Source: Thiobacillus sp.
GTDB taxonomy: Bacteria; Pseudomonadota; Gammaproteobacteria; Burkholderiales; Thiobacillaceae
Reading direction: 5' to 3'
Assembly (NCBI GenBank): GCA_018780025.1
Contig: JADMKH010000282.1
Span: 1 to 8,536 of the forward strand
Length of the DNA stretch: 8,536 nucleotides
Position numbers and translations under genes: made by a program. Positions 1 through 6,002 of this stretch are shown here, piece after piece (the first letter of the stretch is position 1; every line of letters starts with the position of its first letter). A model generated the notes under the pieces. That model did not search any database and was not told where the DNA came from. It saw only the letters and a program-made list of their open reading frames with translations.

Positions 1-60
1 GCCGCCGCTGCCGCAGGCGGTGAGCATGAAGAGGCCGGCAAGCGCGAGCAGGAATTTCAT
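1..60 (-). CDS. Lipoprotein of the MCE transport operon, N-terminus only (cut by window edge)
   Basis: Only the first 20 codons are present; the gene continues beyond position 1. The peptide begins MKFLLALAGLFMLTACGSGG. This is a classic lipoprotein signal peptide: Lys2, a hydrophobic core, and an LTAC lipobox with Cys16 as the lipidated residue. The ATG (60-58) overlaps the TGA of the MCE gene as ATGA, and a strong ribosome-binding site (GAGGTG at 74-69) lies 8 bases upstream, so the start is firm. A lipoprotein directly after an MCE gene usually belongs to the PqiC/YmbA-like ABC transport auxiliary lipoproteins, which sit at the outer membrane and help move phospholipid across the periplasm. 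That family assignment rests on position in the operon; the diagnostic part of the protein is outside the window. Confidence 0.8.
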   Translation of the reverse strand, partial: MKFLLALAGLFMLTACGSGG

Positions 61-1004
61 GGCAGCTTCACCTCGGGGTCGCGCGCAAACGGCCATTTCT
101 TGTTGATCTCGTTGACCAGCGCATTGGCCTTGCGCACCGCGTCGTCGATCTCGGTGCGCAGCGCGGCGAAATCCTGCGTACCTTCTTTCACGTCGGCGGA
201 AATCGCCACCGCATTGGTCATCAGGGCATCGGCTTTCTTCAGGCTGGATTGCGCATCCGCCAGCATGAGTTTTACCTGGGCCAATGCATCGCGTGTTTGC
301 AGGGCCACACCATCAGGAGCGAACAGCCATGTGTCGGCTTTGGCAGCCATGCCGTCCATCTTCAGGGCCAGGCTGTCGAGTTTGGTAATGAGCGCACGGG
401 TTTTATCCAGCGAGTCGGTGACTCCACGCGCCTTTTCCGGGCTGCCCAGAATGCCTTCGAGCATGCCGTATTCACCCGTCATGCGTCCTGTCATGGTTTC
501 CAGGTTGGCCAGCGTGCCATTGACTTCGCCATCCTTGCGGGTGAGGTGTTCAACGTTGGCGAGTATCGCCTTGACCCGCTCGACCAGGATCGGAATTTCC
601 TTGGTGACGTCGGAGGTGAGTAACAGCATGGTGGAATTCTCAGGCAGGGCAGGGGCCTTGAGGTCGGGAGAGTCAATGCGGATTTTGGCGCCACCGACGA
701 TGGGTTTGTCCAGCGTGAAGGTGCTGTTCTCCTTCAGCCATTTCGCGTTGCGTGCCAGCAATTCGGCGTGAATGACGATGCCGCCGTTATCGTTGAGTCC
801 CAGGGTGGATACGCGGCCGATTTCAATGCCGGAAAAAACCAGGGGTACGCCCGGCGCGACGCCGTCGGCAGTGGAAGCCGCAAGCTGGAGGCGGTAGGTA
901 TCCTCGAAAAATCCGCGTGCATATAGTATGTACAGCACGAAAATGGCACCGAACAACAACGTTGTAGCAGCGAACAAGCCAACTTTGAAGTGCAGTGTTT
1001 TCAT
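57..1004 (-). CDS. MCE (MlaD-domain) phospholipid-transport substrate-binding protein
   Basis: A 315-residue protein anchored in the inner membrane by one N-terminal helix (about residues 8-28), with the rest in the periplasm. The MlaD/MCE beta-barrel domain follows at about 36-113; it includes the stretch GVAPGVPLVFSGIEIGRV, typical of the family. Residues about 130-300 are predicted mostly helical and rich in Ala, Leu, Lys and Asp, consistent with the coiled helices that let MCE hexamers form a lipid conduit. The C-terminus (NKKWPFARDPEVKLP) also looks family-typical. It is the third gene of the minus-strand operon. Its start overlaps the stop of the ATPase-like gene (ATGA at 1004-1001) and its stop overlaps the lipoprotein start. 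Its own ribosome-binding site is weak (AAGA-like), so translational coupling is likely. By family it would bind lipids delivered by or to the MlaE-like permease. Substrate and direction cannot be read from sequence. Confidence 0.92.
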   Translation of the reverse strand: MKTLHFKVGLFAATTLLFGAIFVLYILYARGFFEDTYRLQLAASTADGVAPGVPLVFSGIEIGRVSTLGLNDNGGIVIHAELLARNAKWLKENSTFTLDKPIVGGAKIRIDSPDLKAPALPENSTMLLLTSDVTKEIPILVERVKAILANVEHLTRKDGEVNGTLANLETMTGRMTGEYGMLEGILGSPEKARGVTDSLDKTRALITKLDSLALKMDGMAAKADTWLFAPDGVALQTRDALAQVKLMLADAQSSLKKADALMTNAVAISADVKEGTQDFAALRTEIDDAVRKANALVNEINKKWPFARDPEVKLP

Positions 1005-1423
1005 TCTTGATCGGGTGCCTGGCTGTATAAAAGCTGATTCCAGCTGAAGTCGTAAATTTCCCAGGTGCCGGTTGACTGTGTTTGTTCAGCCAGCTGCCGG
1101 ATAAAGTCCGGATAGGGCACATCGTAAAGCATGGCGCCGGGGCGGTCGATAACGAGTCGGCTTCGGCCCAGAATGAGCGCGCGTGCCAATTGTGTTACAA
1201 AACGTTGCGCCGGGGTCATGTCGGGGTCACGTAATGGTGCAATCCCGGTGTGGCCAAGTTGATCCAGCATCGCCTGCGCCTGTTGCGTCGACTCGGCCGC
1301 GTTGAAATGGCGCTGATACAGCGGGATCAGGGCAATGTTGTCGAGCGCCGTTAAATTCGCCCGCAACGGCAGGTCGAGCGCAACGCGCGCCACGTCATCG
1401 GGCAGGGCGGCGACGGCCGCCAT
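1001..1423 (-). CDS. Degenerate ABC ATPase-like protein of the MCE operon (no Walker A)
   Basis: From the first ATG (1423) this encodes 140 residues; a usual MlaF-type ATPase has about 250-270. What remains lines up with the second half of such an ATPase. RANLTALDNIALIPL (21-35) matches the segment after the Q-loop (MlaF: DMNVFDNVAYPL). QLARALILGRSRLVIDRP (78-95) matches the helix after the signature plus Walker B (MlaF: ALARAIALEPDLIMFDEP). There is no room for a Walker A P-loop or Q-loop. LSGGQ has become MTPAQ (69-73), the Walker B Asp remains (Asp93) but the catalytic Glu is Arg94, and the switch His position reads as Phe (WEIYDFSW). It should not hydrolyse ATP. Start is uncertain: CTG at 1453 overlaps the permease stop as CTGA, and ATT at 1471 follows a good AGAGGTG. 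It lies between permease and MCE genes with an ATGA overlap downstream and has an intact frame, so it is probably expressed, perhaps as a structural permease partner (inference). Confidence 0.75.
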   Translation of the reverse strand: MAAVAALPDDVARVALDLPLRANLTALDNIALIPLYQRHFNAAESTQQAQAMLDQLGHTGIAPLRDPDMTPAQRFVTQLARALILGRSRLVIDRPGAMLYDVPYPDFIRQLAEQTQSTGTWEIYDFSWNQLLYSQAPDQE

Positions 1424-1449
1424 CAGCGCAGCACGGTCGGCAAACGGGG

Positions 1450-2244
1450 TCAGATGTATTTGAGCGCTAATGACACCACCTCTATCGCCACAATGGCAAA
1501 GAACACCCGCATCATCCCGCGCAGCACGGAGACCGGGACCATGAAGAGTTTTTTCGGCGTTTCGAGTCCGGCCGTGATCGGGATCAGAGTGACCGCCAGG
1601 CCGAACAGGGCACATTTGGTAATGAGTCCGAACAGGATTTTAAAATTGAAAACTTTTGCAAGGATTTGGGTAAAGGCATCAAACCCTGCCATGCTGAGAC
1701 CATAAATCGACAGATAGGACAGCAGCAGGGCAAGCAGCCCGGCCAGACCGGCCAGGGTGATGACCGAAATCACGCCGCCAATCAGGCGCGGCAGGAACTC
1801 GAATTGCATGGGCGGAACCTTGCAATGCGCCAGGGCGTCCAATTCGTTGTTGACCTTCATCAGGGCGACTTCGGTGTTGATGGCGCTGCCGGACCGCAAG
1901 GCGATAAACAGCGCGGTCAGGAAGGGCAGCAGTTCCAGCACCAGCACGCGGATCGTCATTTCGCTGGCGAACGCGGTCAGGCCGAAATCGCGTGCGGTAG
2001 TCAAAATAATGGTGATGATGAGCCACGAAATGACCAGTGCGTAACCCAGAAAAACGGGCAGAATTTGTACTGCGGTAAAGTACACCTGCTTGATCACGAC
2101 ATCATAGGTGGCGCGGTTCCAGGTGGCGCGATCCAGCGACAGCAGGAGCGACCTGAACAGGAAGGCAAAGATGTCGTAGCCGACGGTAAACCAGCCGGTG
2201 ACTTTGGCACCGAGCGATTCGATGGATGCAACAAGAAAATTCAT
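1450..2244 (-). CDS. MlaE-like ABC permease of the MCE lipid-transport operon
   Basis: A full-length (264-residue) polytopic inner-membrane protein of the MlaE/YrbE family. An amphipathic N-terminal stretch (about 1-40) is followed by hydrophobic segments near 58-82, 98-117, 153-182, 200-224 and 240-262. The family hallmark lies at about 107-137, ending in RSGSAINTEVALMKVNNELDAL-type sequence. In this family that loop and helix region faces the cytoplasmic ATPase, and the permease dimer sits under the MCE ring to move phospholipid. It is first in the minus-strand operon, facing away from the SH3b gene across 85 bases. No clear ribosome-binding site precedes the ATG. The conserved coupling region looks intact although the ATPase-like partner encoded next is degenerate. 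The permease therefore either borrows an ATPase encoded elsewhere or works without one; the sequence does not decide. Confidence 0.92.
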   Translation of the reverse strand: MNFLVASIESLGAKVTGWFTVGYDIFAFLFRSLLLSLDRATWNRATYDVVIKQVYFTAVQILPVFLGYALVISWLIITIILTTARDFGLTAFASEMTIRVLVLELLPFLTALFIALRSGSAINTEVALMKVNNELDALAHCKVPPMQFEFLPRLIGGVISVITLAGLAGLLALLLSYLSIYGLSMAGFDAFTQILAKVFNFKILFGLITKCALFGLAVTLIPITAGLETPKKLFMVPVSVLRGMMRVFFAIVAIEVVSLALKYI

Positions 2245-2268
2245 CGCGGCATATTAACGCTATAAAAG

Positions 2269-2295
2269 GGCCTTGCGTCATTACGGGCGCAGGCC
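2269..2295. repeat. Imperfect inverted repeat (hairpin) in the divergent intergenic region
   Basis: GGCC (2269-2272) plus TGCG (2274-2277) pair with CGCA (2288-2291) plus GGCC (2292-2295). This leaves a one-base bulge and a 10-base loop. The repeat overlaps the spacer of the candidate plus-strand promoter, so as DNA it could be an operator for a dimeric regulator. In the minus-strand transcript it could be a 5' leader hairpin. There is no U-run supporting a terminator. Confidence 0.4.
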
Positions 2296-2302
2296 ATACA
2301 GT
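2274..2302 (+). promoter_or_regulatory. Candidate sigma70-type promoter for the SH3b-M48-cyclase-phosphodiesterase operon
   Basis: TTGCGT (2274-2279) and TACAGT (2297-2302) are separated by 17 bases. They match the -35 and -10 consensus at 3 and 4 of 6 positions. Transcription would begin near 2309, just upstream of the GGAG ribosome-binding site and about 20 bases before the ATG. Spacing and position fit well but the boxes are imperfect, so this is a candidate only. Confidence 0.35.
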
Positions 2303-2329
2303 CCTGCAATCAGATGGAGAAGACAGACG

Positions 2330-2860
2330 ATGAAAAAATTCTTGATTCCAGTCAGCGCATTTTTGCTATGCGTTTCAGCCGCATCGGCCTGGGCATCGCC
2401 CGGCACGGTGCTGCGCAACGAGCAGCTTTTCAGCCAGCCCACTTCGGGTTCCAGGGTTGAGGCCAACGTTGCCAAAGGCGCCAGCGTCAATATTCTCAGC
2501 AAACAGGGGGGCTGGCTGCGCGTCACGGCAGGCCGCAGCACCGGCTGGATTCGGCTATTGTCGGTACGCGCAGGCGCAGGCGGATCCGGTGGCTCCGGCG
2601 TGGGCGATGTGTTTGGCGCCGCCACCACGCGCTCCGACCCCAGCCGCGTCGTCGCGGTGGCCGGTTTGCGCGGTTTGAATGACGAAGACCTGAAACAGGC
2701 CAAGTTCAATGCTGGCGAGCTGGCACGGCTGGAAGCCGGGACGGTGACGACATCGCAGGCCCAGAGCTTTGCCAAACAGTCCGGTCTGGCATCGGTCAAT
2801 GTGCCGGGCTTGCCCGAACCCCGGCCCGCCCAGCCCTCATCGTCGTGGGAGAACAACTGA
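2330..2860 (+). CDS. Secreted bacterial SH3 (SH3b) domain protein
   Basis: A 176-residue exported protein. Residues 1 to about 22 are a signal peptide (Lys2-Lys3, hydrophobic core, cleavage probably after ASA or AWA). Residues about 24-80 form one SH3b domain, with the typical pattern of starting strand (TVLRNEQLFSQP), a central VAKGASVNIL strand and a GGWLRV...GWIRLL ending. SH3b domains in the periplasm commonly bind peptidoglycan or peptides. A Gly/Ser linker (81-92) leads to a tail of unknown fold (about 105-162) containing AGLRGLNDEDLKQAK, then a Pro-rich end. The ATG at 2330 is chosen because GGAG lies 10 bases upstream and the signal peptide starts there; an in-frame ATG at 2273 would add 19 residues before it. 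The stop overlaps the next start by one base (TGATG). As first gene of the operon and neighbour of a periplasmic protease, it may target or regulate that enzyme (inference). Confidence 0.88.
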   Translation: MKKFLIPVSAFLLCVSAASAWASPGTVLRNEQLFSQPTSGSRVEANVAKGASVNILSKQGGWLRVTAGRSTGWIRLLSVRAGAGGSGGSGVGDVFGAATTRSDPSRVVAVAGLRGLNDEDLKQAKFNAGELARLEAGTVTTSQAQSFAKQSGLASVNVPGLPEPRPAQPSSSWENN

Positions 2861-3789
2861 TGAAAACCAGATTGATGGTGTTGGCCATTTCGCTCGCGTC
2901 TTTCAGCGGCGTGGCAATGGGGTTTGATTTTGGCAAATTGCTGGAAGACCGCCTGAATCAGGAACTGAACAAGGACAAGAAAACGCAACCGGCAACGACC
3001 CCGCCTCCGGCAGGCTCGCAAAGCGCCGCGGCGTCGCCCCCGGCCACCAAGCAGAAAGTGGATGCCGGTCAACTGGGATTTGCGCTGTTTGGCGATTACT
3101 CGCCCGAAGAGGAAAACCGGATCGGCAAGCAGATTTCGGGCAATCTGCTGGGCGCGGTGCCGCTGGTGCGGGACGACGGGCTGCAACGCTATGTGAACCT
3201 GGTCGGCAACTGGGTCGCGCTGCAGGCCGGGCGCAAGAACACCACCTGGCATTTCGGCGTGCTCGATACCGAGGACATCAACGCTTTTGCAGCACCGGGC
3301 GGCTATATTTTCCTGACCAAGGGGCTGTATCGGCGTCTCAACAACGAGGCCGAGCTGGCGGGCGTGCTGGGGCATGAGATCGCCCATGTCACCCAGCGGC
3401 ATCACCTCAAGGTGCTGAAGAAATCCAGCCTGATTGGCGCGCTGGGACAGGCCGCCAGCAGCAAGGCGCAGGGCAGCGATCAGATGGTGCAGAACCTGAT
3501 CGGCAACGGTGCTGAAATCATGGCGCGCGGGCTCGACAAGGATGCCGAATTCGAGGCGGATCGCGTGGGCATCGTGTTTGCCGCCCGCGCCGGCTACGAT
3601 GTCTGGGGCCTGCCGACCGTGTTGCAGGACATGGCGGCCTTGCCGGCCAAGGACAACCGCACCAGCCTGCTCTACAAAACCCATCCGCATCCGGCTGACC
3701 GCCTGGCTGCATTGGGCGAGGCCGTGGATGGTCGTCTCGACGGCATCCAGGGCAAAGAGCTGGCCAATCGTTTTTACAAAATCCGTTGA
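2860..3789 (+). CDS. Periplasmic M48-family zinc metalloprotease
   Basis: A 309-residue exported peptidase of family M48 (LoiP/BepA-like group). A signal peptide covers residues 1 to about 21 (ends near GVAMG). No lipobox cysteine is present, so it is probably soluble, unlike the lipoprotein LoiP. A Lys/Pro/Ala-rich linker (about 38-66) precedes the catalytic domain (about 80-305). The zinc site is HEIAH (His172, Glu173, His176) with the third ligand Glu230 in EFEADRVG, and AFAAPGGYIFLTKGL (142-156) is the usual conserved strand; all key residues are intact. H-P-H-P near the C-terminus (THPHPADRLAAL) is also typical. Such proteases act in envelope quality control, for example on misassembled outer-membrane proteins. 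The ATG at 2860 is preferred over one 15 bases earlier: it overlaps the previous stop (TGATG), has GGGAG 8 bases upstream and begins the signal peptide directly. Confidence 0.93.
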   Translation: MKTRLMVLAISLASFSGVAMGFDFGKLLEDRLNQELNKDKKTQPATTPPPAGSQSAAASPPATKQKVDAGQLGFALFGDYSPEEENRIGKQISGNLLGAVPLVRDDGLQRYVNLVGNWVALQAGRKNTTWHFGVLDTEDINAFAAPGGYIFLTKGLYRRLNNEAELAGVLGHEIAHVTQRHHLKVLKKSSLIGALGQAASSKAQGSDQMVQNLIGNGAEIMARGLDKDAEFEADRVGIVFAARAGYDVWGLPTVLQDMAALPAKDNRTSLLYKTHPHPADRLAALGEAVDGRLDGIQGKELANRFYKIR

Positions 3790-6002
3790 TGCGATTGCCA
3801 TCCAGGCTGGCGCAGGCAGCGTTGTCTGCGCTGTTTGTCGGGTTGATCGCAGCGCATGTGGGCGGTCTCGTCCACATCGCGCCGATGCAACGCGCCGAAG
3901 CCTGGCTGTATGACGCCTGGCTCAAGCGCACCGCGCCCATCGGGCTGGACGACCGCATCGCCATTATCGACATCGACGAAGCCAGCCTGAAAAGCGTCGG
4001 CCGCTGGCCGTGGAGCCGCGACACCATGAGCGCGCTGGTCGGAACCTTGCACGATCACTATGCCGTCGGCGCACTGGGCTTCGACGTGGTGTTCGCCGAG
4101 CCGGATAACAGTTCGGGACTGGATAGCCTCAAGCAGCTGGCAACAAGCGATCTTGCGAGCAGCCGCGATTTTCAGGCGGCGCTGAAACGGCTCGCGCCGC
4201 GCCTCGATTACGACGCCCGCTTTGCCCAGGCACTCGCCGACCGTCCGGTTTCCTTGGGCTTTTATTTCATTCCGGCAGGTTATGGCGATGCCAGGTCGGG
4301 CAGCCTGCCGCCGCCTTCGCTGCCGCTGTCGGTGTTTGATCCGCTGCAACCGGGCATGCCGTCCGCCACCGGTTACGGCGCCAACCTGCCCACCTTCCAA
4401 AGCGTGGCGCAGGGCGCGGGCTTTTTCAACATGCGCGCCGATGCAGACGGCACAGCGCGGCAGATGCACCTGGTCGCTCCTTACGGCGAAGGGTATTACC
4501 CCGCCTTGTCGGTATCCACCCTGCGCGTGGCCTTTGGCGGCGATCCGCTGACCGCCGGGGTTGAAACAAGCCGTATTTTGGGCCGCCAATACGCCACACC
4601 GTGGGTCGAAGTCGGCGGCATCCGGGTGCCGCTGAGCGTAGATGGAACCGTGCATGTACCGTATCGCGCAGGCGCGCCGTTCCCCTATGTTTCGGTCGCG
4701 CAGGTGCTGGCAGGCAAGGCGCCGCTGGCGCAACTGGAAAACCGCATCGTGCTGCTTGGGTCGACCGCGCCGGGTCTGGCGGATCTGCGTGTTACGCCGT
4801 TCTCCAGCACTTTCCCGGGCGTGGAAATCCATGCCCATCTCATCGCCGGCATGCTCGACGGCACCACCCGCTACACGCCGCCGTGGTCGGACGATGCGCG
4901 CGTGCTGGCCGTGTTGGTTCTGGGGGCCTTGCTCACGTGGGTGCTGTTGCGCTTTGGTCCGCTCATCGGGCTGGCGGCAAGCATCGTCCTGCTGGCGCTG
5001 CTGCTGGCGGCCTATGCGGCCGCCTGGTCGCGTTTCTGGGTGGTGCCGATGGCGGCGCCGATGCTCACGGTATTCGGCCTGTATGCGCTCAACACCGCCT
5101 ACGGATTTTTTGCCGAAACCCGCAACAAGCGCCAGATGACCAAGCTGTTCGGCCAGTATGTGCCGCCCGAGCTGGCCGCGGAAATGAGTCAGGACCCGGC
5201 GCACTACACCATGGAAGGCCAGTCGCGCGACATGACCGTGCTGTTTTCCGATATCCGCGGCTTTACGAATTTTTCGGAAAACCTGCCGCCGGCCGAGCTT
5301 TCCGAAGTGCTGAACGCCTACCTGTCGACCATGACGAACCTCATCCAGCAACACCAGGGCACCATCGACAAATACATCGGCGACGCCATCATGGCGTTCT
5401 GGAATGCGCCGGTGGATTTGAGCGATCACGCCCGCCGTGCGGTGCAGACCGCGCTCGAGATGCAGGCCGCGCTGCCGCAGCTGAATCGGGAGTTCGCCGC
5501 GCGCGGCTGGCCGGACGTGCAGATCGGCGTCGGCGTCAACACCGGGCGCATGAGCGTCGGCAACATGGGTTCGGAATTCCGCATGTCCTACACCGTGATG
5601 GGCGATGCGGTGAACCTGGGCTCGCGCCTGGAAGGCATCACCAAGCAATATGGCGTCGGCATCCTGGTCACCCAGACCACCGTCGAGGCCGATCCCGTGC
5701 ATGTCTTCATGAAAGTCGACGACGTGCGCGTCAAGGGCAAGGCAACTCCGGTGGCGATTTATGAACCGCTGGGCGCAATAGTCGATCTCGATCCGGCCGT
5801 GAAGCAAAACGCCGCCGACTTCGAAGCCGCGTTTGCCCATTATCAGAAACAGGACTGGGGCGCGGCCGAATCCGCCTTGCGCGCGCTCAATCAACGCGCG
5901 CCGCGCAAGCTCTACGACATCTATCTCGAACGCATCGCGCATTTCCGCGAAGTTCCACCCAATCATGACTGGGACGGCGTATTCGTCTACACCACCAAAT
6001 GA
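3789..6002 (+). CDS. CHASE2-domain membrane adenylate cyclase (class III)
   Basis: A 737-residue membrane enzyme expected to make cAMP from ATP. An N-terminal transmembrane helix (about 8-27) leads into a periplasmic CHASE2 sensor domain (about 30-355; conserved DDRIAIIDIDEASLKSVGRW and GALGFDVVFAEPD). Three helices follow at about 372-389, 392-413 and 417-441, then a cytoplasmic class III cyclase domain (about 475-665). Metal-binding Asp488 (FSDIRGFT) and Asp532 (DKYIGDA), adenine-selecting Lys528 and Thr602, and transition-state Asn609 and Arg613 (GDAVNLGSR) are all present, so it should be active and prefer ATP over GTP. A C-terminal helical, TPR-like tail (about 680-737) is common in this group. 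The start overlaps the protease stop (TGATG). A TTG codon just before could add one residue, and no ribosome-binding site is evident, so translation is probably coupled. The CHASE2 ligand is unknown; neighbouring exported proteins suggest an envelope cue (inference). Confidence 0.94.
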   Translation: MRLPSRLAQAALSALFVGLIAAHVGGLVHIAPMQRAEAWLYDAWLKRTAPIGLDDRIAIIDIDEASLKSVGRWPWSRDTMSALVGTLHDHYAVGALGFDVVFAEPDNSSGLDSLKQLATSDLASSRDFQAALKRLAPRLDYDARFAQALADRPVSLGFYFIPAGYGDARSGSLPPPSLPLSVFDPLQPGMPSATGYGANLPTFQSVAQGAGFFNMRADADGTARQMHLVAPYGEGYYPALSVSTLRVAFGGDPLTAGVETSRILGRQYATPWVEVGGIRVPLSVDGTVHVPYRAGAPFPYVSVAQVLAGKAPLAQLENRIVLLGSTAPGLADLRVTPFSSTFPGVEIHAHLIAGMLDGTTRYTPPWSDDARVLAVLVLGALLTWVLLRFGPLIGLAASIVLLALLLAAYAAAWSRFWVVPMAAPMLTVFGLYALNTAYGFFAETRNKRQMTKLFGQYVPPELAAEMSQDPAHYTMEGQSRDMTVLFSDIRGFTNFSENLPPAELSEVLNAYLSTMTNLIQQHQGTIDKYIGDAIMAFWNAPVDLSDHARRAVQTALEMQAALPQLNREFAARGWPDVQIGVGVNTGRMSVGNMGSEFRMSYTVMGDAVNLGSRLEGITKQYGVGILVTQTTVEADPVHVFMKVDDVRVKGKATPVAIYEPLGAIVDLDPAVKQNAADFEAAFAHYQKQDWGAAESALRALNQRAPRKLYDIYLERIAHFREVPPNHDWDGVFVYTTK

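Larger units (their letters stand above)
2245..2329. promoter_or_regulatory. Divergent promoter region between the MCE operon and the SH3b-cyclase operon
   Basis: This 85-base gap separates two divergent operons and must hold both promoters unless one reads from further inside a gene. AT-rich elements TATTAA (2252-2257) and TATAAA (2261-2266) lie on the MCE side. A hairpin spans 2269-2295. The plus-strand ribosome-binding site GGAG (2316-2319) sits 10 bases before the ATG at 2330. No convincing minus-strand promoter could be assigned; weak TTGCAG/CGTAAT boxes with 18-base spacing exist there. No CRP-like TGTGA-N6-TCACA site is visible. Confidence 0.55.

Noticed and set aside
1001..1471. Frameshift or sequencing error as the reason the ATPase motifs are missing
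   Set aside because: The space upstream is occupied by the intact permease gene, so there is no hidden N-terminal half in another frame. The remaining motifs are altered by substitution within one continuous frame.
1472..1615. Extension of the ATPase-like gene upstream to an ATG at 1615
   Set aside because: The extra residues are just the permease sequence read in another frame (Arg/Gly/Asp/Cys-rich). They contain no Walker A or other ATPase motif, and they would create a long gene overlap.
1666..2265. Plus-strand frame of 199 codons opposite the MlaE-like permease
   Set aside because: The product is Gln/Gly/Asp-rich with no domain, while the minus strand carries a clear full-length permease.
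2281..3801. A 506-codon open frame on the minus strand opposite the SH3b and M48 genes
   Set aside because: It spans two well-supported plus-strand genes, has no recognisable domain and shows shadow-frame composition.
4601..5764. A 387-codon plus-strand frame inside the cyclase gene
   Set aside because: It is an out-of-frame shadow of the cyclase, rich in Arg, Gly and Ala, with no motif or plausible start context.
3774..5966. Very long (about 730 codons) open frame on the minus strand opposite the cyclase gene
   Set aside because: The plus-strand frame is a clear CHASE2 cyclase with all catalytic residues. The antisense product is His/Arg/Gln-rich low-complexity sequence, as expected from a GC-rich shadow frame.
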